DNA of 64,000 nucleotides from Candidatus Electrothrix communis (GTDB taxonomy: Bacteria > Desulfobacterota > Desulfobulbia > Desulfobulbales > Desulfobulbaceae): contig CP130629.1 in NCBI GenBank assembly GCA_030644725.1, positions 4,417,501 through 4,481,500 on the forward strand, written 5' to 3'. The position numbers and the translations under genes were made by a program. Positions within the stretch are counted from its first letter, which is position 1. Each line of letters starts with the position of its first letter. Below are positions 53,407 through 62,102 of this stretch, piece after piece. The notes beneath the pieces are model-generated. The model searched no databases. It worked only from the letters and a program-made list of their open reading frames with translations, and had not been told where the DNA came from.

Positions 53407-53628
53407 TCAGACAGCTTTGCCACATTTATGGATATGTCTATTTTTATTAATATATGTATTTAAATCATCCTCTTCTTCTGCGAAAATTTTCATTTGAGCT
53501 AAATGCTCTGCACCTACGCAAGATTCATCGTAACGATATATTTTTGTTCCTTTAAATTGGATCAGCATGTAGTCATTAGCAATGTCATATGCTGTTATGC
53601 CTGATTCTGGATTTCGATATGGTTTCAT
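53407..53628 (-). CDS. KTSC-like small protein A
   Basis: 73 aa. The pattern SGITAYDIANDYMLIQFKG and later KIYRYDE resembles the KTSC domain. It is a paralogue of the gene at 53662-53901 (shared SG(I/V)T.Y.I.ND....I.FK and a related C-terminal helix). Start ATG 53628 has AGAGAAAG upstream. AT-rich compared with neighbours. Function unknown. Confidence 0.5.
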   Translation of the reverse strand: MKPYRNPESGITAYDIANDYMLIQFKGTKIYRYDESCVGAEHLAQMKIFAEEEDDLNTYINKNRHIHKCGKAV

Positions 53629-53661
53629 TTCTTTCTCTGATTTAAAGTTAGAGTATTCTGC

Positions 53662-53901
53662 TTAACGTGATTGATGTTTTAATTGATGTTTGCTGTGAGC
53701 AATGTATGTAGCCAAGCCCATTCCAGATTTTGCCATACTCTTCATCGCATCAACCTTTTCTTTTCCTGTTATTCTATCATTATAGATATAAATTTTACTG
53801 CTATTTTTGAATTTTATTTCTATTGCATCATTTAAGATTGAGTAATGAGTAACACCAGAATCTTTGCCATTTTTTTTGTTGCGGTTCGTGTATCTTTCCA
53901 T
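53662..53901 (-). CDS. KTSC-like small protein B
   Basis: 79 aa. Lys/Asn-rich N-terminus, then SGVTHYSILNDAIEIKFKN and KIYIYND, then a helix. Paralogue of the small protein at 53407. AGGGACC lies 4 nt before the ATG. Transcribed first in this pair. Function unknown; KTSC domains are often linked to phage- or defence-type loci. Confidence 0.5.
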   Translation of the reverse strand: MERYTNRNKKNGKDSGVTHYSILNDAIEIKFKNSSKIYIYNDRITGKEKVDAMKSMAKSGMGLATYIAHSKHQLKHQSR

Positions 53902-54111
53902 AATGGTCCCTGTAGATGCTGAAATAATCAGTGTAACGTTTTTATTGATTTGTTCACGACTTAAGAAGCCGGTAGCCGGTTTTGTTTACAGTTCTATTTT
54001 TATTCGGTTCGTGCGGTATCCTGATTTTCGTTCCCCACAGTATTCCCCATATGCAACATGAAATATATTATGCGACATACGCTTGCCTGATGGATTATGC
54101 CGTATGTTTTA
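53902..54111. other. AT-rich spacer
   Basis: Upstream of the KTSC-like pair; low GC. Only weak open frames. Confidence 0.3.
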
Positions 54112-54273
54112 TCATGCTTTTTCTTTTTCCATAAGCCAGTCGTAACAACGTTCTAATCTGCTTACGTGATAACTATAATCATTATGATTTACTCCCTTGC
54201 TAATTTTACCTTGTTCCATTTTCTCAACCTTTTCTTTGTGAATGTAATAAAATTGTAAGGGCATCCATCCCAT
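54112..54273 (-). CDS. Small ORF, 53 aa
   Basis: Starts MGWMPLQFYYIHKEKVEKME and ends YDWLMEKEKA; amphipathic, Lys/Glu-rich, codon use plausible. No family recognised. The ribosome site is weak. Its direction and base composition match the KTSC-like pair. Confidence 0.4.
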   Translation of the reverse strand: MGWMPLQFYYIHKEKVEKMEQGKISKGVNHNDYSYHVSRLERCYDWLMEKEKA

Positions 54274-54445
54274 TTTGAATCATTCATTTGTAATCCTTTT
54301 AAATCAAAAATTTTTCAGTTGGAAGTAAAAAGTAACCATACTGAATCTAAAAGTAAATAAAAATTCGATCTTGTAATGGTAAGGAGTGCCCACACAGGTA
54401 TCACAGAGTAAAATCAGACCGCGCAGCCATGCGGGTTACAGGCCG

Positions 54446-54464
54446 GGGTCGCGGGTTCGAATGC
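54446..54464 (+). other. tRNA T-arm-like sequence
   Basis: gggtcgcgggttcgaatgc looks like the T-stem and loop of a tRNA (GGTTCGAAT), but no complete cloverleaf could be folded around it. Possibly a relic of an integration site. Confidence 0.25.
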
Positions 54465-54477
54465 TAAAAGCAAGTTA

Positions 54478-54620
54478 CCGGCCTTCCGCTCGCCGCGCCT
54501 CCTTAATCTCCTACCACTGCCGCCAATCCTCCGGGCTGCTGACCGGCCCTATCCGCTTCAATCTCCCTGTTTTTTTGTCGGCTCAAGTCCTGAAAAGCAG
54601 CTTCCTAAGGCACATAGACC
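54478..54620 (-). pseudogene. Decayed small gene, unknown
   Basis: On the minus strand one frame reads ...KKTGRLKRIGPVSSPEDW RQW-stop-EIKEARRAEGR, i.e. coding-like sequence broken by stop codons. No family identified. Confidence 0.25.
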
Positions 54621-54687
54621 CTCCTCTACTTAACACTTAAATAACAATATAATATTAATTAGATATGGAGTGTTGAAGTAAGGCGTT

Positions 54688-54738
54688 CTATCTTTCCCGT
54701 GTATACCACCCTTCTTCTCCTCCTTTTTTATTCGGCAT
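54688..54738 (-). other. Tiny ORF with strong ribosome site (16 aa)
   Basis: AGGAGGT 5 nt before ATG; peptide MPNKKGGEEGWYTRER then stop. It lies about 40 bp from an FNR-type box, divergent from the kinase gene. It could be a leader peptide or the head of a decayed gene. Confidence 0.3.
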
Positions 54739-54778
54739 GATATACCTCCTAGAGGTTCCGTTTTTTTGCTCAGCTGTA

Positions 54779-54792
54779 TTGATTTATATCAA
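54779..54792. promoter_or_regulatory. FNR-type box TTGATTTATATCAA
   Basis: Perfect palindrome TTGAT-N4-ATCAA, the FNR/CRP-family consensus. It lies about 150 bp upstream of the haem-sensing kinase (54940) and 40 bp upstream of the tiny ORF on the other strand. Confidence 0.6.
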
Positions 54793-54939
54793 TGTGGTCG
54801 GGGGGATTCTTTGCTAAAATACATGCGAGGTGAGCAGAATCGAATCGTAAGCGGATTTTTTTTTACATACCGAAAGAGATGCTTGTTGAGAGGTTAGGCT
54901 CGGGCAGTTACCCATTTGAAATTTAAAAGAGCCAGGAAA

Positions 54940-57330
54940 ATGACATCCGAGCCAAGGGATAAAATACAGAGTTTTGAAGAGCAGGAATGCAAGCTGCAGC
55001 GGAGGTATGGCTGGGTGCTTGCTTTTTTATGGCTGGCAACGGTCATGGTTTCCCTTACATGGAATATGCACAGGATTAAGGAGAGTACTCTGGAAACTGC
55101 CCGGACCCATGCTCGCTCCTCTTTTAAAAAAGACATTATTTACCGCCGATGGAATGCAATGCACGGCGGCGTCTATGTGCCGGTGACCGATACGACGCCA
55201 AGCAATCATTATCTGCCCGTTGAGCAACGTGATATTGTTACATCGACCGGAATGAGATTGACCCTGCTTAATCCAGCTTATATGACTCGGCAAGCCTTGG
55301 AGTTGCAGAGGCAAGAAAGCGGAGTACAAGGGCATATCACCAGTCTCAATCCAATTCGTCCTGAAAACAAAGCTGATCCATGGGAAAGTGCCGCCCTGCA
55401 CCAATTCGCTCAGGGGGGGAAGGAGGTCAGCTCTGTTGAGATCATGAAAGGAATACCTTACATGCGTCTCATGAAGCCCCTCATGGTAAAGGCGGAATGT
55501 CTGCAATGTCATGCTGAGCAGGGGTACCGAGTCGGTAATGTGCGTGGGGGGATATCCGTTTCAGTACCGCTGGTTCCGTTGCAGGAAATTGCTGATCATA
55601 ACAGATTGATACTCTTTTCATGGCATATGGTGCTTCTGTTTATCGGGCTCAGTGGTGTCTATTGCGGTAACAAGAAAATCCTCAAGAATATTGAGCAGCG
55701 TAAACAGGTGGAGCATGAACTGGAGCAGGCATACGGAGAACTGGAACAACGTGTTGAGGCTCGGACCTTGGAGCTTAAACAGGAAATAGAAGAACGTAAA
55801 AAGGCGCAGCAGGAAACCTTGCAAGCTCAAAGAGAGTGGGAACGGACCTTTGATTCCGTGCCTGACCTGATCACTATCCTCAATGATCGGCATGAGGTCA
55901 TACACGCCAATAAAGCTATGTCCAAAATGCTGGATATGCCGCTGGATCAGATGCTCAAGAGTAAATGTTATCGCCTCATGCATGATATAGACTCGCCGCC
56001 GTCCTTTTGTCCTCACAGTAAACTGCTCAAGGATTATCAACCCTGTTCTACGGAAGTTTTTGACGAGCATTCAGATTCTTATTTTCATGTTATGGTTACA
56101 CCGTTATATGACGATAACAGTTCTTTTGTCGGATCGGTGCGTGTGGCTCGTGATATTACTGCACAGAAAGAGGCAGAGGCGAATTTACGCAAAGCGGAAA
56201 AGATGGAGGCCTTCGGTCTGATGGCCGGTGGGGTGGCCCATGACCTCAATAATATCCTCGCCGCCATAGTTGGTTACCCCGACTTGTTGCTCATGGAACT
56301 TCCTGATGACAGTAGCCTTAGACAACCGATCGAAATTATACGACAATCAGGAGAAAGGGCTGCCGAGGTTGTGGCGGATCTGCTGACCGTTGCTCGTGGT
56401 GTCGTGGCGGAGCGGAAACCTGCCAATCTCAATACGCTCATTCGTGAGTATCTTGTTTCGCCGGAAGGAAAAGAATTGCAGAAATGGCATGCGGAAGTCT
56501 CCTTTACTGCCAAATTTGAACCCGACCTGATGAATATAAGCTGCTCTTCTATTCATTTGAAAAAATGTATTATGAATCTGGTTGGTAATGCTGCCGAGGC
56601 TATCAATGCGAGTGGCATTGTCACCATAACAACCCGCAATCAGGTTGTTGACGCGTCGATGACAACAACAGACGGTCTGACTATTCAGGCCGGGACATAT
56701 GCTGTTGTCGGTATCAGAGACACCGGTTCCGGCATTGAAGAAAAAGACCTGCAACATATTTTTGAGCCTTTCTACAGTAAAAAAGTGATGGGTAGAAGCG
56801 GGACCGGATTGGGGCTGGCAGTTGTTTGGAACAGCGTGCAGGATCACGAGGGTGGTATCATTGTTGACTCAGGACCTCAGGGAACACTGTTCGAGCTTTT
56901 TTTTCCGGCAATCACTGATGAGCTGATCCAGGAGGACGAGGATGTGACGCTGGATAGCTTGAAAGGGCATGGAGAGAGGGTGCTGGTGGTTGATGATGAT
57001 GCACAACAGCGAGAGATTGCAGAGAGAATGTTGAATCTTTTAGGATACACCGTCCATACGGTTACCTCTGGAGAGGAGGCTGTCCGCTATATGCAAGAAA
57101 ATGAGGCGGCCCTGCTGGTGTTGGATATGGTTATGGGGCCTGGCATCAACGGTCGTGAAACCTACGAGGAGATCATTGCAATCCATCCCGACCAGAAGAC
57201 CATTGTTATCAGCGGATTCTCGGCAAGTGAAGAGATAGAAAAGATGAAGGAACTCGGTGTTGATCTCCTGGTCAAAAAACCGTTTCGGTTTGAAATTTTG
57301 GCCAAGGCGGTAAGGCAGGCGTTGCAATGA
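54940..57330 (+). CDS. Haem-sensing PAS hybrid histidine kinase with REC
   Basis: 796 aa. TM1 about 24-42; periplasmic Tll0287/DUF3365-like domain with CLQCH (187-191); TM2 about 222-242; coiled linker (about 245-300); PAS (about 300-405); HisKA with His435 in GGVAHDLNN; HATPase (about 535-655) with NLVGNAAEA, DTGSGIEEKD and GRSGTGLGLA; receiver domain (about 680-795) with phospho-acceptor Asp729 and KKPF. The start ATG 54940 has AGGA upstream; TTG 54916 would add 8 residues. Followed by metal-efflux genes on the same strand. Confidence 0.88.
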   Translation: MTSEPRDKIQSFEEQECKLQRRYGWVLAFLWLATVMVSLTWNMHRIKESTLETARTHARSSFKKDIIYRRWNAMHGGVYVPVTDTTPSNHYLPVEQRDIVTSTGMRLTLLNPAYMTRQALELQRQESGVQGHITSLNPIRPENKADPWESAALHQFAQGGKEVSSVEIMKGIPYMRLMKPLMVKAECLQCHAEQGYRVGNVRGGISVSVPLVPLQEIADHNRLILFSWHMVLLFIGLSGVYCGNKKILKNIEQRKQVEHELEQAYGELEQRVEARTLELKQEIEERKKAQQETLQAQREWERTFDSVPDLITILNDRHEVIHANKAMSKMLDMPLDQMLKSKCYRLMHDIDSPPSFCPHSKLLKDYQPCSTEVFDEHSDSYFHVMVTPLYDDNSSFVGSVRVARDITAQKEAEANLRKAEKMEAFGLMAGGVAHDLNNILAAIVGYPDLLLMELPDDSSLRQPIEIIRQSGERAAEVVADLLTVARGVVAERKPANLNTLIREYLVSPEGKELQKWHAEVSFTAKFEPDLMNISCSSIHLKKCIMNLVGNAAEAINASGIVTITTRNQVVDASMTTTDGLTIQAGTYAVVGIRDTGSGIEEKDLQHIFEPFYSKKVMGRSGTGLGLAVVWNSVQDHEGGIIVDSGPQGTLFELFFPAITDELIQEDEDVTLDSLKGHGERVLVVDDDAQQREIAERMLNLLGYTVHTVTSGEEAVRYMQENEAALLVLDMVMGPGINGRETYEEIIAIHPDQKTIVISGFSASEEIEKMKELGVDLLVKKPFRFEILAKAVRQALQ

Positions 57331-57446
57331 GAGCCTGACGGTAAATATTTTTTGAATTCCATCAGATAAAGTGCTTTTATTGTATGTAGAGTTTCTTTTT
57401 TTGTTCCAAACAACTCAAGCAATATAACTGCGGAAAAGTCTCAACA

Positions 57447-58790
57447 ATGAAGCGACATATCTTCATCTGCCTCCTCTGTCTGATCCCGATCATACTGCCC
57501 TGTTCCTCTGTTTTCTCCGCTGAAAAAGAGGAGAAGGCCCTGTCCGCCTATCTTGAACAGGCCCTTATCGGCAATGATGCTCTGCTGGCAGCGCGTGCAC
57601 AATTTCGAGCTGCCTCGGCAAAGGTACGCCAGGCTGGAGTGCTGCCGGACCCGAAACTTGAAATCCAGTATTATCTTGAGCCTATTGAGACGAGAACCGG
57701 TCCGCAGCAGGCCGCTCTGGGGATTGGCCAGGGGCTACCCTGGTTTGGCAAACTTCCCCTGATGCGTAAACTGAGCAGTCATGACGAAGCCATTGCAGGG
57801 GCAAGAATCGCGGTGGTGGAGCTGGATGTGGCACGACAAATCAAAACAGCCTATATTGAATATTGCTTTCTTGGTCGCTCCCAACAGGTTGTGGCGGATA
57901 ACCTTGAACTGCTTCGTTATCTTGAAGGGGTCGCCCGCAGCCGTTATACAGGAGGAAAAGCGACCTATTTTGATGTGCTCAAAATTCAGGCGGAACTGGC
58001 CCGGACCCAGGACAAAGCCCGGACCCTGGAAGATCAGGCATCTCCTCTCCGAATCCGCATCAATAACCTGCTGGGTACTGAACCGGGGCAGGCTCGTGCC
58101 GTGCCGAAGCATCTGCCCAAGGTTGTCCTGAAAAAAAAGGAGCGTGCCATCTACACCCTTGCTCTTGAAAATGCTCCCCTGCTCCAGGCAGCACAGGAGC
58201 GTATTGCCAAGGCGCGGACCGGCAAAGATCTGGCGGAAAAGGATTTTTTTCCTGATTTCCAGGTGTCGTTAAAAACTATCCTGACCGGGTCTGCCGAATA
58301 CGGCGACCCACCCGACAGTGGCTCAGACCCGGTGATTGCCGGAGTCAGCATGAACCTGCCCATTTTCCGTGACCGTCGCCGTGCAAAGGTGGCTGAACAG
58401 AATGCAGGTATCAAGGCGGCCCGATCATTAGAAGAGGAACAGAAGCGAGGCCTGAAAAACAGGATTGAGCAGGGCCTGTACGCCTATCGGGATGCAGAGC
58501 GCAGAGTTGCCCTGTACAGGGATGAGTTACTTCCCAATGCCCAACAGCAGATTGAGGTTGCGGTCAGTGGATTTCAGAGTGGAAAAAACTCCATCCTGGA
58601 AATGATTGATGCGGAACAGAGCCTGCTGACCTTTTCTCTGGCTGCAAGTCGTGCCCTGGCTGACAGGGCCTTGGCCGTAGCCGGATTAGAGGCCCAGGCC
58701 GGGGTTGTTCTGGCGACCTGGGAAGAGCCGGACCTCGCAGAACCGAACGACACCGAAGATATAAAAGAAGTTGAACCAGAAAAAAAATAA
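57447..58790 (+). CDS. TolC/CusC-type outer-membrane efflux protein
   Basis: 447 aa. Signal peptide about 5-25, and two repeated outer-membrane-efflux regions with long helical segments (coiled-coil barrel), including QARGAEYxxDV-like and the QAGVLPDPKLEIQYY start. It forms the outer-membrane channel of a tripartite efflux system. The order channel-YHS protein-adaptor matches Cus-type metal exporters. Confidence 0.85.
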   Translation: MKRHIFICLLCLIPIILPCSSVFSAEKEEKALSAYLEQALIGNDALLAARAQFRAASAKVRQAGVLPDPKLEIQYYLEPIETRTGPQQAALGIGQGLPWFGKLPLMRKLSSHDEAIAGARIAVVELDVARQIKTAYIEYCFLGRSQQVVADNLELLRYLEGVARSRYTGGKATYFDVLKIQAELARTQDKARTLEDQASPLRIRINNLLGTEPGQARAVPKHLPKVVLKKKERAIYTLALENAPLLQAAQERIAKARTGKDLAEKDFFPDFQVSLKTILTGSAEYGDPPDSGSDPVIAGVSMNLPIFRDRRRAKVAEQNAGIKAARSLEEEQKRGLKNRIEQGLYAYRDAERRVALYRDELLPNAQQQIEVAVSGFQSGKNSILEMIDAEQSLLTFSLAASRALADRALAVAGLEAQAGVVLATWEEPDLAEPNDTEDIKEVEPEKK

Positions 58791-58868
58791 AGCTGTCCAG
58801 GCAGTCGAAACGTCGAAACAGTTCCGACGGCCTGTTATTCAACCAACATAAACATAAAGGAGTTCATC

Positions 58869-59192
58869 ATGCGTATTCTTAAAACATTCAGCCTTGCCAG
58901 TCTGTGTCTTCTCATGCTGCTGAGTTTCGCAGGCAACGTTTTCGCTGTCCCGCAGACCAAATGTCCGGTCATGGGCGGTGATATCAACAAAGAAATCTAT
59001 GCTGATCATGAGGGAAAACGAGTCTATTTCTGCTGTGCAGCCTGTCTTCCCCAATTCCAAGAGAACCCGGAAGAATACCTGGCCAAGATGGAAAAAGCTG
59101 GCGTAGAGCCAGGGGCTGTCCCGGCGGAGACCGGTGATGTAGCCCCGGACCAACCTGCCGATAATGAAGGCCATTCCGGACACACAAAATAA
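58869..59192 (+). CDS. Secreted YHS-domain metal-binding protein
   Basis: 107 aa. Signal peptide about 5-26. YHS domain about 32-75 with CPVMGGDINKE and YFCCAACLPQF (Cys and Met ligands typical of heavy-metal YHS proteins), then an acidic/His tail (GHSGH). Probably a periplasmic metal carrier. An AAGGAG lies 7 nt before ATG. Confidence 0.85.
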   Translation: MRILKTFSLASLCLLMLLSFAGNVFAVPQTKCPVMGGDINKEIYADHEGKRVYFCCAACLPQFQENPEEYLAKMEKAGVEPGAVPAETGDVAPDQPADNEGHSGHTK

Positions 59193-59211
59193 AACCACGA
59201 GGAATCATATC

Positions 59212-61299
59212 ATGCAGGATCTGTTTTTTCGACTGAGTACTGTTCTCTTGTGTTGCTGCTTCCTGCTCCTGCCGGGAGCTCTGCACGCGGAAACAGATCC
59301 TGCTGCCGAACATGAGCACGACCCGGAAACCGTCTGGACCTGCTCCATGCATCCGCAGATCCAGCTCCCAGAATCCGGGCAATGCCCTCTCTGCTTTATG
59401 GATCTGATCGAGATCGAAAAACAGAGCAATGAGGAACGACAGAGCCTGCGCCAGATATCCCTGGACAGCAGGCAGAGGAAATTAGCCGAGGTAGAGGTAC
59501 GGAGCGTCATTCGAGGGCATAATGATACGGCTGCTGAAATTCAGATCTTCGGGAGAATTGACTACGACGAGACTAGGGGCAGCACTATCACCTCTTGGGT
59601 GGACGGTCGGATCGACAAGCTTTTTATTGACTACACCGGCTCCCCGGTCCGGCGCGGGCAGGCCGTGGCCAAGGTCTACAGCCCGGATTTATTTACTGCC
59701 CAGGCCGAGCTTATCCAGGCTGCCAAGGAGTTTGAACGGACCAGGAAATCCGGCAACGCGCTGGTCAAAAAAATAGCTGCCCGAACCCTTGATGCTGCTC
59801 AAGAGAAATTGCGTCTGCTGGGTATCGGCAAAAAGCAACTCCAGACCATGGAACAGCAGCAGAAGCCTGCCGATCATATCACCCTGACCGCCCCTTTATC
59901 CGGTATTGTCATTGAAAAACATGTCAATGAAGGCATGTATGTCAAAACTGGCAAGCCCATTTATACCCTGGCAGACCTGACCAAGGTCTGGGTGATTCTT
60001 GAGGTCTACGAGACAGATCTTCAGGCGGTCAGTATGGGGCAGAAGGTCGGTTTCACGGTTGAGGCCTATCCAGGCACCGAATTCCAGGGCAAGGTCGTCT
60101 ATATTGATCCGTTGGTGGATGAGAAAAACAGGACGGTGCGTGTGCGCCTCAATGCTGATAATACAACAGGTACGTTAAAACCCGGCATGTTTGTTCGGGC
60201 CGAACTCTCCGCCGCAGCAGACACGAGCGGGGCATCCCGCTTGCTGGTTCCATCCTCTGCCCCCCTGCTTACCGGTAAGCGGGCCTTGGTCTACGTACAG
60301 GTACCGGACAAACCAGGTACGTATATAGGCCGGGAGGTGGTGCTCGGTTCAAAACGGGGCGAGTATTACGAGGTGAAAGACGGGCTCAAGGAGGGGGAAC
60401 TGGTTGTTGTGCGAGGTAATTTTAAAATTGACTCGGCCATTCAGCTCCAGGCTCGTCCCTCTATGATGAATCCCTATAGCGAAAGCACCAACAAAGCCAA
60501 GGACTCCCTGCCGCAACTTTTTGTTTCCAGGCTGGATCTCCTCAATCAAGGCTTTGTTGCCCTGTCCAGAGAGGTCCATAAAAAAGGGGCTGAGCAATAT
60601 GCCACCGCCTTAAAGAGCTTCAGCAAGGCCCTGCGGGCTATAGGAGGACCTGGCGCTGATGGGCTTGATGAAGAGACCACCCTGAGTTGGCAGGAGCTTT
60701 CCATGCTCATCAAAAATGATATCGTTCTGTTGCAGGAAGCAGAAGGAGATAAGGAAATACGGACCCTCTATACTGAGCTTGCAGAACATTTCCATCAGCT
60801 CAGACAACGTTTTTCCATTAAGGACCTGCCGCCTTCCCATGCTGCTTCCCCGGAATTACAGGCAAAGGTGGGCAAACTCCTCAAAAAATACCTGCTCCTC
60901 GAACAGAACCTTGCAGCTGATAATGAAGAGGTTGCCAAGGATTCTGCGGCGGCCCTTGCCCCACTGACTGAGGCCTTAGTCACTGCTCTTGGAAAAAATG
61001 GGACTGAGGATGCCACAGGGCTGGCCAAACGCTTGACTGAAGGCATGAAGAGGCTTGCCGGAGCTGAAACGCTGGCGGATATCCGAACCGCTTTTTATCC
61101 TTACAGTCAGGCCGTGGTCGAGACCGTGGAAGCCTATGGCAGCAATGATCATACCTCCTGGTTTGTCCATTTCTGTCCCATGGCCTTTGGTAACACCGGT
61201 GCAACTTGGCTTGCCCCTTCAGAAGAGATTAATAATCCTTATTTCGGTTCAATGATGCTGCGGTGCGGTGAGGTTCGGGAGCAGTTGACGCAGGAATGA
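59212..61299 (+). CDS. CusB-type efflux adaptor with heavy-metal-binding N-terminus
   Basis: 695 aa. Signal peptide about 5-26; an N-terminal heavy-metal-binding domain (about 38-70) with CSMHPQIQLPESGQCPLCFMDL; membrane-fusion core (about 80-410) with lipoyl/biotinyl half-motifs and the beta-barrel; then a DUF3347-like C-terminal domain (about 430-695) ending VHFCPMAFGNTGATWL...NPYFGSMMLRCGEV. Such a domain is often a separate copper-binding periplasmic protein. Start ATG 59212 has GAGGAA upstream. No RND pump gene follows. Confidence 0.88.
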   Translation: MQDLFFRLSTVLLCCCFLLLPGALHAETDPAAEHEHDPETVWTCSMHPQIQLPESGQCPLCFMDLIEIEKQSNEERQSLRQISLDSRQRKLAEVEVRSVIRGHNDTAAEIQIFGRIDYDETRGSTITSWVDGRIDKLFIDYTGSPVRRGQAVAKVYSPDLFTAQAELIQAAKEFERTRKSGNALVKKIAARTLDAAQEKLRLLGIGKKQLQTMEQQQKPADHITLTAPLSGIVIEKHVNEGMYVKTGKPIYTLADLTKVWVILEVYETDLQAVSMGQKVGFTVEAYPGTEFQGKVVYIDPLVDEKNRTVRVRLNADNTTGTLKPGMFVRAELSAAADTSGASRLLVPSSAPLLTGKRALVYVQVPDKPGTYIGREVVLGSKRGEYYEVKDGLKEGELVVVRGNFKIDSAIQLQARPSMMNPYSESTNKAKDSLPQLFVSRLDLLNQGFVALSREVHKKGAEQYATALKSFSKALRAIGGPGADGLDEETTLSWQELSMLIKNDIVLLQEAEGDKEIRTLYTELAEHFHQLRQRFSIKDLPPSHAASPELQAKVGKLLKKYLLLEQNLAADNEEVAKDSAAALAPLTEALVTALGKNGTEDATGLAKRLTEGMKRLAGAETLADIRTAFYPYSQAVVETVEAYGSNDHTSWFVHFCPMAFGNTGATWLAPSEEINNPYFGSMMLRCGEVREQLTQE

Positions 61300-61337
61300 C
61301 ACACAGGAGTAAGGTAGCGGAGTTATCCGCCTTCGCT

Positions 61338-62102
61338 TCACTCAAGCAAATCCACCTGGGGCTGGTCAGTAAAGAAGCGGACAGCGTTCAGCAGCTCAGG
61401 AAAACTATAAATAATATAGTCTGGCTCAGTGCCTTCATACTTTTGCTGGCCTTGATTGGATTTGAAAAAGACGGTTTTCAGGCCAAACTGTTGTGCGCCA
61501 AAGACATCGCGGTACATATCATTACCGACAAAGAGCACCTCTTCCGGCTGGAGCTGCATAGCCTCCAAGGTCATGGCAAAAAGCCGTTGGTCTGGCTTGC
61601 GGAAACCGTGATCGCCAGACACAATCACCGGAGTGAAATAGTTAAGCAGACCAACGGCCCGCAGCTCCGGTACAGCCCAAGCAGTTTGGCCGTCAGAGAG
61701 AGCTGCCAGCTGATACTGCTCATGTAGTGTTTTGATCGTATCTGTCACTCCCCGGTAGCGTTTCAAACGAAAGAGTGCGGCCGCCCGAAAGGTTTCTGCC
61801 AGGAAGAGCGGCAGTTGCTCCAATTTTGCTTCAGGTAACTCGCGGGTAAACTCTGTCGCGTGCAGGTCGATCATCTCTCGAAAGATGCCGGTCGCGTTAA
61901 ACTCAGGATACTCTTCTCCCCCTGCCTTGCGTTGACTCTTCAGCAAACGATAATAGAGGTCACGCACCTCCTGCTCGCTTAAGGAAATACCCTGATACAG
62001 GAGCAAGTTGCTGAGGGTACGGTAAATCTCGCTATGCCCTTCATTGGTATTAATGTCCGTGACCGTACCGTTAATATCAAAAATCAGCCCCTTGATGATC
62101 AT
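61338..62102 (-). CDS. HAD-like hydrolase with altered motif I
   Basis: 254-aa HAD-superfamily protein (subclass IA). Motif I reads FDINGTVTD, so the second Asp of DxD (general acid/base) is Asn; nucleophile Asp is kept. Later motifs: LSDGQTAWA, KPDQRLF, VGNDMYRDVFGA. Start ATG 62102 has GGAGG upstream and overlaps the preceding stop (ATGA). Substrate unknown; catalysis could be reduced. Confidence 0.8.
   Translation of the reverse strand: MIIKGLIFDINGTVTDINTNEGHSEIYRTLSNLLLYQGISLSEQEVRDLYYRLLKSQRKAGGEEYPEFNATGIFREMIDLHATEFTRELPEAKLEQLPLFLAETFRAAALFRLKRYRGVTDTIKTLHEQYQLAALSDGQTAWAVPELRAVGLLNYFTPVIVSGDHGFRKPDQRLFAMTLEAMQLQPEEVLFVGNDMYRDVFGAQQFGLKTVFFKSNQGQQKYEGTEPDYIIYSFPELLNAVRFFTDQPQVDLLE

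Noticed and set aside
54446-54464. Complete tRNA gene
   Set aside because: No acceptor, D or anticodon stem could be paired around the T-arm-like segment.
53045-54940. tRNA-fMet attachment-site duplication
   Set aside because: No repeat of the tRNA 3' end found downstream, and no integrase.
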